This document shows, in pieces, positions 8,799 through 17,081 of a stretch of 64,000 bases of DNA (within the stretch, counting starts at the first letter, position 1; each line of letters opens with the position of its first letter). The DNA is from Schauerella fraxinea. Lineage in GTDB: Bacteria > Pseudomonadota > Gammaproteobacteria > Burkholderiales > Burkholderiaceae_B. The position numbers and the translations under genes were made by a program. The notes under the pieces are model-generated. The model was not told where the DNA came from. It searched no databases and saw only the letters and a program-made list of their open reading frames with translations. Location: assembly GCA_030849965.1 (NCBI GenBank), contig JAVDKL010000001.1, positions 1,222,554-1,286,553 on the forward strand. The letters are read 5' to 3'.

Positions 8799-9551
8799 AT
8801 GAAGCTGAACAATAAAATCGCACTCGTCACCGGCGCATCGAGCGGCATCGGGGCCGGCATCGCCCAAGCACTCGGTACCGCGGGCGCCACGGTGATCGTG
8901 AACTACGCAAATAGCAAAACGGGCGCCGACCGCGTTGTGGCAGCGATAGAAGCCTCAGGCGGGACGGCCAGCGCCATGCAAGCCGACATGAGCAAATCGG
9001 CAGACGTGGTTCGCTTGTTCGACACCATCAAGGCCGATTACGGCAAGCTCGACGTACTCGTCAACAATGCTGGCGTTGCCGTATTCGAAATGGTGGACGA
9101 TTTTACCGAAGACGCTTTTCACAAACAGTTCAACATCAATGTGCTCGGCTACTTCCTAGCCATTCGCGAAGCAACCAAACTCTTCGGCACAGCGGGCGGC
9201 AGCATCATCAACATCAGCTCGATTCTGAGTACAGACCGCTACCTCGCATCAAGTGTTTACGCCGCCACCAAAGGCGCCATCGACACGATGACGCTGGCAC
9301 TGGCCCGTGAGCTGGGTCCACGCGGCATTCGGGTAAACGCAATTCTGCCTGGCCATACCAATACACCAGCCACCGCTGGCCACTTCACCGGTGACCTCGG
9401 TGTGAAACTGATCGCAGGTACGCCACTGGGGCGTTTCGGCGAACCCGAGGATATCGCGCCGGTGGCGGTGTTTCTCGCGTCGGAAGACGCGCACTGGGTG
9501 ACGGGGGAATCGTTGCGCGCGGCAGGCGGCGTTCGCGGCGTCGGTTATTGA
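8799..9551 (+). CDS. SDR-family oxidoreductase (module 2)
   Basis: A 250-residue classical SDR related to 3-oxoacyl-ACP reductase/glucose dehydrogenase types: TGASSGIG cofactor loop, NNAG, catalytic Ser in INISSILS, YAATK catalytic pair, and the typical C-terminal ASEDAHWVTGE segment. A GAAGAGG ribosome-binding site precedes the ATG. It is divergent from the second AraC regulator and probably controlled by it. It is not especially similar to the SDR of module 1, so the SDRs may have separate origins even though the regulators are paralogous. Confidence 0.9.
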   Translation: MKLNNKIALVTGASSGIGAGIAQALGTAGATVIVNYANSKTGADRVVAAIEASGGTASAMQADMSKSADVVRLFDTIKADYGKLDVLVNNAGVAVFEMVDDFTEDAFHKQFNINVLGYFLAIREATKLFGTAGGSIINISSILSTDRYLASSVYAATKGAIDTMTLALARELGPRGIRVNAILPGHTNTPATAGHFTGDLGVKLIAGTPLGRFGEPEDIAPVAVFLASEDAHWVTGESLRAAGGVRGVGY

Positions 9552-9613
9552 TCGCTGCCAGACACTCCGCGTACCGGATGATCCGGCCCAACGCCTTGAC
9601 CCATTACTGAAAG

Positions 9614-11020
9614 ATGCCCCCGATGACCAGTCTGACCTTACCGCGCGCCGCGCTCACACCGACGCACCGAACGCTTGCGCTTTTCACTGTGCTCGCGGCG
9701 CAATGCATGTTCGCCATGGATCTGCTCATTGTGGTCGTCGCGTTGCCGCACATGCAGCAGGACCTCGGATTCAGTCCGGCATCCTTGACCTGGGTGCTCA
9801 ATGCGTTTGGTCTGGCGTTCGGCGGGCTGCTTCTGCTCGGCGGCAGATTGAGCGACATGATGGGTCCGGTTCGAGCGTTCCGCGCCGGGCTGGCGGTGTT
9901 TGTGCTGGCGTCGCTTCTGGGAGGCTTCGCTCAAACACAATGGGCGTTGGTTGCCGCACGCGTTTTTCAAGGTATCGGTGCGGCGCTCGCGGGCCCCAGC
10001 GTGCTTGCATTGGTGATGATCATGGCACGCACTGCGACCGAGCAGGCGCGCGGCATGGCGCTGTTTATCGCGGTCTCCACAGTGGGTGCCTCTGCGGGGC
10101 TAATACTGGGCGGTGTGCTCACCGAATATTTTTCGTGGCGGTGGGCGTTATTGATCAACGTCCCCGTGGGCGGATTGGTGGTCGCCATCATCGGAAGACT
10201 GGTGGTGAATACACCTGCGAAACAAGCGCGACTCGATGTGATCGGCGCCCTGACTGCAACGTTGGGATCGGGCGCATTGGTGTACGGCTTCATCCGTGCC
10301 GCCGAGATTGGCTGGGCGCACACCGGCACAATCGCGTCGTTCGCCATGGCCATACTGTTGTTTGCCCTTTTCATACGCACCGAATCACGTCACCGTTCGC
10401 CCTTGCTCGACTTGCGACTGTTGCGCAACCCCGCCCGGCTTAGCGGCCTGGCAGTGATGGCCCTCATCGTGGGCGTGCATTTCTCGGTGCTCTTCACTCT
10501 CGTGCAGTACTTTCAGCACGTGCTGCACTACTCACCTGTTTTTGCCGGACTCGCTTATCTTCCCATGACGGCCACCGTATTCGCCATCAATCAATTCATG
10601 CCACGATTGATCCAGCGCTTCGGTATTCGTCCCCTCCTGATCACAGGCAGTTTGCTTGTCGCCATCAGCCTTCTATGCTTCGCGGCACTCGACGAACACG
10701 ATGCGTACGCCACGGCCGTCTTGATCCCGTTGATCGTGCACGCCGCTGGCATCGCACTGGTTTTCGCGCCTGGCACCGTGGCCATCATGCAAGGTGTGCC
10801 GAAGGCGCAAGCTGGCGCAGCTTCAGGGCTGCTGCAGATGGACCAGCAAATCGGTGGTGCACTGGGCATCGCCGCCATCACCTCGATTTATGCGTTCGCC
10901 GCCACACCTGGCCAGTACGCCTCCGGCCTGCCGGCCGCCTTCGCGGGCGGCGCGCTGATTGCATTGGCCGCGATGCTGATTGCCTGGAAAGTCTTTCGAG
11001 AGGACACCTCATCCGCGTAA
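9614..11020 (+). CDS. MFS exporter, DHA2/EmrB-QacA type
   Basis: A 468-residue, 14-TM drug:proton antiporter-type protein. TM1 contains MDLLIVVVALPHMQQDLGFS (the DHA2 motif D1 region), the TM2-3 loop has GGRLSDMMG (motif A), and TM5 has a motif-C-like GLILGGVLTEYFSWRW. The start could be 9614 or the ATG 9 bp later. It follows the SDR gene by 62 bp and may be read with it. No membrane-fusion partner (EmrA) is adjacent, so export into the periplasm is assumed. Substrate unknown. Confidence 0.85.
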   Translation: MPPMTSLTLPRAALTPTHRTLALFTVLAAQCMFAMDLLIVVVALPHMQQDLGFSPASLTWVLNAFGLAFGGLLLLGGRLSDMMGPVRAFRAGLAVFVLASLLGGFAQTQWALVAARVFQGIGAALAGPSVLALVMIMARTATEQARGMALFIAVSTVGASAGLILGGVLTEYFSWRWALLINVPVGGLVVAIIGRLVVNTPAKQARLDVIGALTATLGSGALVYGFIRAAEIGWAHTGTIASFAMAILLFALFIRTESRHRSPLLDLRLLRNPARLSGLAVMALIVGVHFSVLFTLVQYFQHVLHYSPVFAGLAYLPMTATVFAINQFMPRLIQRFGIRPLLITGSLLVAISLLCFAALDEHDAYATAVLIPLIVHAAGIALVFAPGTVAIMQGVPKAQAGAASGLLQMDQQIGGALGIAAITSIYAFAATPGQYASGLPAAFAGGALIALAAMLIAWKVFREDTSSA

Positions 11021-11115
11021 CAGCGACGATCAGATTCGATCGGCTCTCCGATGCACTTTGACGGCCGTTGGCGTCATAATCGATGGGCACGTCTTTCTGT
11101 CAATTCTGGAGCATC

Positions 11116-11598
11116 ATGATGGTCCGAAGAAACACGATCTGCCTTTGGTATGACGGCACCGCCCAAGACGCCGCCGAGTTCTACGCCCACACATTTCCCG
11201 ATAGCGAAGTGCTGGCCGTCCATCGGGCGCCAGGCGACTACCCTTCAGGAAAACAAGGCGACGTCATCACGGTGGAATTCACCGTACTCGGCATCCCCTG
11301 TCTCGGCCTGAATGGGGGACCGATGTTCAAACATAGCGAAGCCTTTTCTTTCCAGGTGGCGACCGAGGATCAAACCGAAACGGATCGCTTGTGGCACGCC
11401 ATCATCGACAATGGCGGTCAACCCAGTGCATGCGGATGGTGCAAAGATAGATGGGGGTTGTCTTGGCAGATCACGCCAAAAGCGCTCATCGAGGCCATCA
11501 CCGATCCAGACCCCGCTGCGGCAAAACGCGCGTTTGAGGCCATGATGGGCATGACGAAAATCGACATCGCCGCGATAGACGCCGCGCGGCGTGGCTAG
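11116..11598 (+). CDS. PhnB-like VOC protein (3-dmu-9_3-mt family)
   Basis: A 160-residue protein of the PhnB / '3-demethylubiquinone-9 3-methyltransferase-like' VOC family. It shows CLWYDGTAQDAAEFYAHTFP, then GIPCLGLNGGP, FSFQVATEDQ and a GWCKDRWGLSWQ segment, all typical. Start codons at 11116 and 11119 are both possible behind a GGAG at 11107-11110; the longer reading frame from 11083 is unlikely. The family name derives from old annotation; a methyltransferase function is not supported and the true role is unknown. Confidence 0.85.
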   Translation: MMVRRNTICLWYDGTAQDAAEFYAHTFPDSEVLAVHRAPGDYPSGKQGDVITVEFTVLGIPCLGLNGGPMFKHSEAFSFQVATEDQTETDRLWHAIIDNGGQPSACGWCKDRWGLSWQITPKALIEAITDPDPAAAKRAFEAMMGMTKIDIAAIDAARRG

Positions 11599-11698
11599 CG
11601 AGAGCGCCCGCGCGATGTTGCGCGAATTGAACGCGATGCAGAACGCGCGGCGCCGCGCGGTCATGATGCCGCGTCCTTGAAAACTGAATGAGGAATGA

Positions 11699-12232
11699 AT
11701 GCGTTTTTTGGTGGTCGGAACGAGCGGTGCCGGCAAGTCTACGTTTGGCCAGGCACTGGCAGGCGCTTTGCAGTACCCCTTTGTTGAGCTGGACGAGCAT
11801 TACTGGGGCCCGCACTGGACACCCGTTCCGCATGCCGACTTTGACGCGGCCGTGCGCGCGGCAACGAGTGATGATCGCTGGGTCGCCGACGGCAATTACA
11901 GCGCCGTGCGCGACGCCTTATGGCCGCGAGCCACGCACGTGGTGTGGCTCAACTACAGTCGGCGTGTGGTGTTCATGCGCGTGCTGCGACGAACGCTACA
12001 TCGTGGTTTGACACGATCGAAACTCTCGCACGGCAATCGGGAATCCCTGCTCACGGCATTTTTCTCGAAAGACTCGATTCTCTGGTGGTCGTATTCGACC
12101 TTCAGAAAGAACCAGCACAAGTACGCTGCGCTTCGCCGAGATCCTGCCTATGCGCATCTTGAATGGACGGAACTGAACCGGCCGTCGCAAGCGAAGGCGT
12201 TCATTGCAAAGCAGAGGCGCGCGCCAGCCTGA
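11699..12232 (+). CDS. P-loop NTPase, adenylate-kinase-like ('topology modulation' type)
   Basis: A 177-residue protein beginning with a strand and a Walker A loop (GTSGAGKST, residues 8-16), then LDEHYWGP, WVADGNY and LNYSRRVVFMRVLRRTL, the pattern of small nucleoside-kinase-like P-loop proteins annotated as FlaR/topology modulation proteins. It probably phosphorylates or binds a nucleotide in the cytoplasm; the substrate is unknown. The next 3' region (12233-12362) has no clear gene before the repeat tract. Confidence 0.75.
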   Translation: MRFLVVGTSGAGKSTFGQALAGALQYPFVELDEHYWGPHWTPVPHADFDAAVRAATSDDRWVADGNYSAVRDALWPRATHVVWLNYSRRVVFMRVLRRTLHRGLTRSKLSHGNRESLLTAFFSKDSILWWSYSTFRKNQHKYAALRRDPAYAHLEWTELNRPSQAKAFIAKQRRAPA

Positions 12233-12326
12233 CCTATCTGCTTGCGGCATAAGTTCGGCGCACAGCGGGCGCACTACGTACAACTCGCACTAGCGGCGCC
12301 GGGCAGGGGCAGCCAGACTGGCTTGC

Positions 12327-13541
12327 ATGTCGTCGTCTGATTTCCCGATCTCACTGCTCGTGCCGCTGTCCCGGCGATTACGCTGGTCGTTGCCGCGTCG
12401 TGTGCTCTTGTCATTGCCGCGTCGTTTGCCCGTGCCTTCGTTGCGTCGTTTCCGCTTTTCCTTGTCGCGGCGTTCGCGCTTGTCGTCGCCGCAGTGTGTG
12501 CTCGTATCTTCACCGCGCCGCTCAGGCCTGTCGCAGTCGCGGCAGTCGTCACAACGCTCTTGCACGACTACATCATGGCGAGCGCGTCAAAGGGGACAAG
12601 CGCTCATCGAATTCGCGATCGTGGCGATGCCGATATTGCTCGCCGGCGCGGCCATTATTGAAGTGGCGCGATGGCAGGCCGCACGCATGATGGCGGGCAT
12701 GGCGCTCCTGGAAGCCGCACGTGCAGCCAGCACGCAGCACGGCAATCCTGATGCGCTGCAATCGGCATTCGAGCACGCGCTGCGACCTTGGTTTGCCGCC
12801 AGCGGCAGCAATGGCGACAGCGCTAACCGGCAACGTACGCGCTTCGCAGCGATCGAGGCGCAGCTTGCGCAAGCGCCTTATCGCGTGCAAATCGACGCGC
12901 CAAACGATAGCCACTTCGCCCGCTTCGCCGATCCAACGCTCAAACTCGCTGCCGCAGGCAGCCGCAAGATCATCAATGCGGATTATGTGGCCGAGCAACA
13001 CGCAAGATCGAAAAGTCGGCGTGCGGCAAGCGGCGACACCATTTTCGACGCCACCACACTCAAGCTGAGACTGACCTATCTGCACGCGCCGATCGTGCCG
13101 GGCGTGCGTGCGATCGTGCAGATGCTGGGTTCGTCGAGCGATGCCTTCGGCACGCAGGCCATTGCGAAAGGATTCATTCCGATTCGACGCGATATCGCAC
13201 TCGAGATGCACTCCCACCCCGTGCAGTGGACCACCGTCAATCACGCCATGGCGCGCGTCGTCCACACCCGAACGTCATCAGCCCCAACGTTGCCGCCCAC
13301 GAGCGCCACGCCGCCGACATGGCAGTGGGGAGCGCCGTCGATTACGCATCCAGGCGCAGGCGCCACACCGCCCGCAGACCATGGATCGGAGGGGCCCGAT
13401 GCGTGGCGGCCCATCGCCGAACCCGATGTACCGACAACAGATCCCCCACCTGGCGCAGGAGACGATCCATCCGGCGCCGGCAGTGAGGGTGACAGCCTGT
13501 TGGATCCTGCCTGCGGCGCAGTGATTTGCTGCGATCGTTGA
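12327..13541 (+). CDS. Orphan TadE-like pilus assembly protein with repeat-encoded N-terminus
   Basis: The recognisable part begins with RQRGQALIEFAIVAMPILL (from about codon 87), the TadE/TadG pseudopilin-like N-terminal helix with its conserved Glu, followed by IEVARWQAARMMAGMALLEAARAAS. The middle (to about residue 310) is soluble and presumably extracytoplasmic. The last 90 residues are Pro/Gly/Thr-rich and end in CCDR. No in-frame ATG, GTG or TTG occurs between 12501 and the GQALIEF helix, so translation must begin inside or before the 24-bp repeat tract; ATG 12327 and GTG 12498 are candidates. No other tad genes are in the window. It may be an accessory minor pilin or a decaying gene. 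Confidence 0.55.
   Translation: MSSSDFPISLLVPLSRRLRWSLPRRVLLSLPRRLPVPSLRRFRFSLSRRSRLSSPQCVLVSSPRRSGLSQSRQSSQRSCTTTSWRARQRGQALIEFAIVAMPILLAGAAIIEVARWQAARMMAGMALLEAARAASTQHGNPDALQSAFEHALRPWFAASGSNGDSANRQRTRFAAIEAQLAQAPYRVQIDAPNDSHFARFADPTLKLAAAGSRKIINADYVAEQHARSKSRRAASGDTIFDATTLKLRLTYLHAPIVPGVRAIVQMLGSSSDAFGTQAIAKGFIPIRRDIALEMHSHPVQWTTVNHAMARVVHTRTSSAPTLPPTSATPPTWQWGAPSITHPGAGATPPADHGSEGPDAWRPIAEPDVPTTDPPPGAGDDPSGAGSEGDSLLDPACGAVICCDR
12363..12554. repeat. Tandem tract B, 24-bp period, 8 degenerate units
   Basis: Eight 24-bp units in strict register; a typical core is TTGCCGCGTCGT. In the frame of the TadE-like gene each unit encodes eight residues around an S-L-P-R-R core. It starts about 130 bp after the stop codon of the P-loop NTPase gene and runs into the TadE-like coding frame. 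The period and register are read directly from the sequence. Confidence 0.8.
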
Positions 13542-13616
13542 ACAGCCACCGCGGCGCTGGGTGCGCAGCGGTGGCCTGTTGACCTACTACTTAAATGATG
13601 ACGTAGCAGCCAATTC

Positions 13617-13634
13617 TGTATAAAATTTTATACA
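13617..13634. promoter_or_regulatory. Perfect 18-bp palindrome, candidate TA operator
   Basis: TGTATAAAATTTTATACA is perfectly self-complementary and ends 10 bp before the toxin start codon. It contains TATAAAAT-type -10-like elements on both strands. Autoregulation of toxin-antitoxin operons through such palindromes is common; here it is inferred. Confidence 0.65.
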
Positions 13635-13644
13635 AGAGTGCCTA

Positions 13645-13983
13645 ATGGACAAAGAAATTCGCTGGGCTGGCTCAGCGTATGACGACCTTCTGTCTTTTCC
13701 TGTCGAACCACGTCGACAGGCTGGGTTTCAGCTGGGCAAGATCCAGGCGGGTCTGGATCCGGCAGACTGGAAGCCCTTCGATGACGTGGGAGCCGGCACA
13801 CGGGAAATTCGTATCAGGGAGTCCAGCGGTACATTCCGAGTGTTATATGTCGCCCGGTTCGAAGAAGCCGTGTACGTCCTGCATTGCTTTCAGAAGAAGA
13901 CACAAGCGACGAGCCAGCAGGACAAGCGCATCGCCGAAAAGCGCTACAGCGCGATCGTCAACGCCAGGAAAAACAAGCCATGA
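13645..13983 (+). CDS. HigB/RelE-superfamily toxin (Gp49-like)
   Basis: A 112-residue protein of the phage-derived Gp49-like/HigB family: EIRWAGSAYDDLLSFP at the start, GTREIRIRESSGTFRVLYVA in the central sheet and VYVLHCFQKKTQATSQQD near the C-terminus with the family's FxKK(T) segment. Members cleave mRNA at the ribosome. Translation couples to the antitoxin through an ATGA overlap at 13980-13983. The toxin-first order is typical of HigBA-type systems. Host targets cannot be read from the sequence. Confidence 0.88.
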   Translation: MDKEIRWAGSAYDDLLSFPVEPRRQAGFQLGKIQAGLDPADWKPFDDVGAGTREIRIRESSGTFRVLYVARFEEAVYVLHCFQKKTQATSQQDKRIAEKRYSAIVNARKNKP

Positions 13984-14315
13984 AGATCGACACTGACATC
14001 CGCCATGTGACCAAACCGGGAGAGAATCTGTTTTTGCAACTTGGTTTCCCACCGGAAGAAGCCAAACGCCTGCAGTTGGCGTCACAAAGGCATATCAATG
14101 ACACAAAGCAGCTTAAGGAACAACTCATGGCCGAGCTCGCGGCGTGGATTGAACTGCATCACTTGAAGCAGGCCGAAGCGGCTGAAATCCTAATGGTGTC
14201 CAGACCGCGCGTGTCTGATGTAGTGAACAGAAAGACGACAAAGTTCACTATCGATACGCTGGTCGAAATGCTCAGCCGCATCGGCAAGCCCGTTCGGTTG
14301 GCGGTGGGTCAGTAA
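13980..14315 (+). CDS. HigA-type XRE antitoxin
   Basis: A 111-residue antitoxin with a C-terminal helix-turn-helix (residues about 45-100): LKQAEAAEILMVSRPRVSDVVN is the recognition region, followed by FTIDTLVEMLSRIGKPV, the usual end of this XRE subfamily. The N-terminal 40 residues would wrap the toxin. It overlaps the toxin stop codon by 4 bp and probably binds the palindrome at 13617-13634. Confidence 0.88.
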   Translation: MKIDTDIRHVTKPGENLFLQLGFPPEEAKRLQLASQRHINDTKQLKEQLMAELAAWIELHHLKQAEAAEILMVSRPRVSDVVNRKTTKFTIDTLVEMLSRIGKPVRLAVGQ

Positions 14316-14335
14316 AAGCACCGTCACAGCCGATC

Positions 14336-15226
14336 TCACTGCGCCGGCGGTGCGAGCATCGTCTTGATCACGGCGGCCATGCGCGGCGCCAGAATACTGC
14401 CGGCCTGAGGCCGATAGATGGCGCTATAGGTGTTTACAGGCAAAGCAGGTCTGATGTCGAGCGACATCAACCGACCTTCAGCGATGTCCTCGCGGCAAAA
14501 GGTTTCAGGCAGATTGGCCACCCCGAAACCCGCTACTGCCAAAGCTTTGAGTCCTTCAAGACTATTGCACGAAATCAATGTCGGCAGCGCCGCATGGTGC
14601 TCGACAAACCACCGTTGCACGATCCCGTTGAGCACTGAGCTGCTGGGTTGCAGGATCAGCGATAAGGTTGTGAGCCGCGCCGGCGTAATGGGAACCTCGC
14701 CGTAATCGAAGTTCGGACTGCACACCCACAGGTTGATGCTTTCGAATAACGTCATCGCCGCCAGTCCGTCCAGGAAGACGGGCGTGGGCACGATGACCAG
14801 GTCCAACTCCCCTGCACGAAGGTCCTTGATCAAGTCGAAGGTGAGGCCTACACGCGGTTCGAGCATCACGTGCTCATACTGCGATCGGATGCCTTCGACC
14901 AGAGCGGGCAGCCACGATTTGGCAATCAGCTCGGTCATGCCAAAGCGAAACCGCCGGCCCACGAATTCGGGGCTGCTCGCCAACTCTTCAATGGCATCGC
15001 GGCGCTCGAGAATTTCCACACCCAGCCGAAGCACTTCATGGCCCTTTTCACTCAACTTGAGCGCCCGGCTTTGACGGTCGAAGAGCGCCACGCCAAGACT
15101 GCTTTCCATTTCGAGCAGACGTTTGGAAATCGCCGACTCTGTCGTGAATAGCCGCTCAGCGGCGCGCGCAAGGCTACCGCAGCGCGCCAATGCATCCAAG
15201 GCTTCGAGTTGCTTGATGGTGATCAT
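14336..15226 (-). CDS. LysR-family regulator of the RraA/AtzE-like cluster
   Basis: A 296-residue LysR protein: HTH with IKQLEALDALARCGSLARAA and ESAISKRLLEMESSLGVALF, then an effector domain. It is divergent from the RraA-like gene at 15371 with 144 bp between, the classic position for a LysR activator of a catabolic operon. The shared gap (15227-15370) is AT-richer near 15290-15345, where promoters would be expected; I could not pick out a convincing LysR box there. Confidence 0.88.
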   Translation of the reverse strand: MITIKQLEALDALARCGSLARAAERLFTTESAISKRLLEMESSLGVALFDRQSRALKLSEKGHEVLRLGVEILERRDAIEELASSPEFVGRRFRFGMTELIAKSWLPALVEGIRSQYEHVMLEPRVGLTFDLIKDLRAGELDLVIVPTPVFLDGLAAMTLFESINLWVCSPNFDYGEVPITPARLTTLSLILQPSSSVLNGIVQRWFVEHHAALPTLISCNSLEGLKALAVAGFGVANLPETFCREDIAEGRLMSLDIRPALPVNTYSAIYRPQAGSILAPRMAAVIKTMLAPPAQ

Positions 15227-15370
15227 CGCGTGTGCTTCTTCAACGGCTGGAAGACGGCGAGCAGCTCGGCCCAGCTTTCCGATACTGGAATAAAACGCTA
15301 GCTTAACTTGGATTCATTTCGCTTATCTTCTTTTCAACGCGGTGCCATGATGCAAAAAAAGGAGCTGCAC

Positions 15371-16009
15371 ATGGATACCCCGCTTTCGTTTGACCCCACG
15401 CTCACCGACGCCTATCGCGCCCTCTCGACCTCGCTGATCAGCGACAACCTCGACCGACTTACCGGTGCTGTGGGCTTACGCGCGTTTCACCATGCGCCGC
15501 GATTGGTGGGACGCGCTTTTACGGTCAAGACCCGCCCTGGCGACAACCTGTTTGTTCACCTCGCGCTCGATCTGGCCGCCCCCGGCGATGTGATTGTGGT
15601 GGACGCAGGCGGTGACGTGACCAATGCATTGGTCGGCGAGATCATGCGCCGTTATGCCGAAAGCCGCGGCATCGCAGGGTTTGTGATCGACGGCGCCATC
15701 CGCGACGCCGATACCTTCGCGCAGGGCAACTTCCAGTGCTTTGCCCGTGCGGTCTCGCATCGCGGCCCTTACAAGAATGGACCCGGCACCGTTCACGACG
15801 CGGTGTCCATCGGCGGCATGACGGTTCATCACGGCGATCTGATTGTGGCGGACGGCGACGGCGTGATCGCGATTCGCCCCGATGTGGCGACGCCGCTGCT
15901 TGCCCGCGTGCAGGCGTCACTGGCGTACGAGACCGAACTGATGCGGCAAATTTCCGTGGGCGAGTTCGATCGCAGCTGGCTGAACGATCTGCGTGCCAAG
16001 CACCAGTAA
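15371..16009 (+). CDS. RraA-family aldolase/decarboxylase-like protein
   Basis: A 212-residue member of the RraA / 4-hydroxy-4-methyl-2-oxoglutarate aldolase family. Conserved VVDAGGD, GFVIDGAIRDAD (the Arg-Asp pair positions the metal and substrate in the aldolases) and DLIVADGDGVIAI are all present. A GGAG ribosome-binding site precedes the ATG at 15371, so the upstream ATGs are not used. Retention of catalytic residues favours an enzyme acting on a 4-hydroxy-2-oxo acid or oxaloacetate over an RNase E inhibitor. First gene of a five-gene plus-strand unit. Confidence 0.8.
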   Translation: MDTPLSFDPTLTDAYRALSTSLISDNLDRLTGAVGLRAFHHAPRLVGRAFTVKTRPGDNLFVHLALDLAAPGDVIVVDAGGDVTNALVGEIMRRYAESRGIAGFVIDGAIRDADTFAQGNFQCFARAVSHRGPYKNGPGTVHDAVSIGGMTVHHGDLIVADGDGVIAIRPDVATPLLARVQASLAYETELMRQISVGEFDRSWLNDLRAKHQ

Positions 16010-16071
16010 AAGGCACTGGAAACGCTTCGCCCCATCCCACCGCATCACCTCTCATTCTGGACGCCAAGACG

Positions 16072-16899
16072 ATGTCACGTAAAACCTACCTTCCCTTGCT
16101 CACCAATGAAGAAGCCGCCGCAGCCAGCCGCGCAGGCGAGGTATTGCTGCTGCCACTGGGCACGGTCGAGAGCAATGGGCCGCATCAGATTCTCGGCTGC
16201 GACTTCATCGTGGCCGAACGTTTGGCCGAAGTCGTCGCCGCACGGACGAACGCTTTGCGTATGCCCACGTTCCACTACGGTATTTCTGAATTGCATGGCG
16301 GCCTGCCGGGCACCTTTGCACTTTCAGAACCGCTCTTCACGCAAATGATCGAAGCACTGTTGCGCGGTGCGGCCCACAATGGTTTCAAGCACGTTGTTTT
16401 GTTCAACTGTCATCGTCACAACCACCAGCCAATCGAGATCCTGGCGCGCGCTTTGCGCCGTGAGCAGTGCATCGGGGTGGCCGTCATCGATCCGCTGGAA
16501 GTCGCGCGCGATCTGGCACGCGAGCAGTTTGCGGGCGACCCAGCGGGTGCGGTGGGTCACGGTGGCGAACCGTTGATGTCGCTGATCGCGCACCTCAACC
16601 CTGACGATATTCGGATGAATCGTGCCGCGTCGCCCGACCTGGCCACGTTTCACGGCCTGCAGGCGCTGTCGTCCACCCGCTTCAAATTCGGCGGCAGCAA
16701 GGTTGGCTTGTTCCCTTATGCCGAAGAGGTCAATGCGAGTGGCGCGTGGGCAGACTTGTCCACCATGAGCGCGGCGCGCGGCCAGATCGCCTTCGAGCGG
16801 CTATGCGACTTCACAGTCGATTTTGTCGAAGCGTTTCGCGCGATGCCGTTGATCACCAATCAATCCCCACGAGGGGCGAATCCCGGGGCAGGCGCATGA
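16072..16899 (+). CDS. Creatininase-family amidohydrolase
   Basis: A 275-residue creatininase-superfamily protein. LLLPLGTVESNGPHQILGCDFIVAE carries metal-ligand candidates (Glu, His, Asp), GISELHGGLPGT the next His, VLFNCHRHN a further cluster, and GHGGEPLMSLI the late Glu. Family members hydrolyse cyclic or linear C-N bonds (creatinine, formamides, mycofactocin peptide). It is translationally coupled to the AtzG-like gene by an ATGA overlap. In this cluster a lactam or ureido ring opening is plausible but unproven. Confidence 0.8.
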   Translation: MSRKTYLPLLTNEEAAAASRAGEVLLLPLGTVESNGPHQILGCDFIVAERLAEVVAARTNALRMPTFHYGISELHGGLPGTFALSEPLFTQMIEALLRGAAHNGFKHVVLFNCHRHNHQPIEILARALRREQCIGVAVIDPLEVARDLAREQFAGDPAGAVGHGGEPLMSLIAHLNPDDIRMNRAASPDLATFHGLQALSSTRFKFGGSKVGLFPYAEEVNASGAWADLSTMSAARGQIAFERLCDFTVDFVEAFRAMPLITNQSPRGANPGAGA

Positions 16900-17081
16900 A
16901 CCGTCCCGCCGACACGGCCGCCTATGTCCGGCATGCGCTGCTGTTGCAGCGCTACGAAGGTGACGACGCCTTTCTGGGAGAGGTAACCGTCGAGTTCGAA
17001 CGCCTGCGCGACATGGCGCAACGCCTCGACGACCCGCAGTTGCCGCACACGTTGCAGCCGGCGCCGGAGTTCACGCCATGA
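16896..17081 (+). CDS. AtzG-like small subunit (DUF4089)
   Basis: A 61-residue protein resembling AtzG, the small partner that stabilises the AtzE amidase in the cyanuric acid/biuret pathway. It is mostly helical, and its C-terminal PQLPHTLQPAPEFTP resembles the extended tail of the family. It overlaps both neighbours by ATGA junctions (16896-16899 and 17078-17081), implying stoichiometric coupled translation with the amidase. AtzG-AtzE complex formation is known for the named pathway; its extension to this pair is inference. Confidence 0.8.
   Translation: MNRPADTAAYVRHALLLQRYEGDDAFLGEVTVEFERLRDMAQRLDDPQLPHTLQPAPEFTP

Noticed and set aside
12274-12565. Minus-strand Thr/Ala- and Arg/Asp-rich open frames across tract B
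   Set aside because: All frames of a 24-bp repeat give repeated peptides; neither frame has a recognisable domain or a good start.
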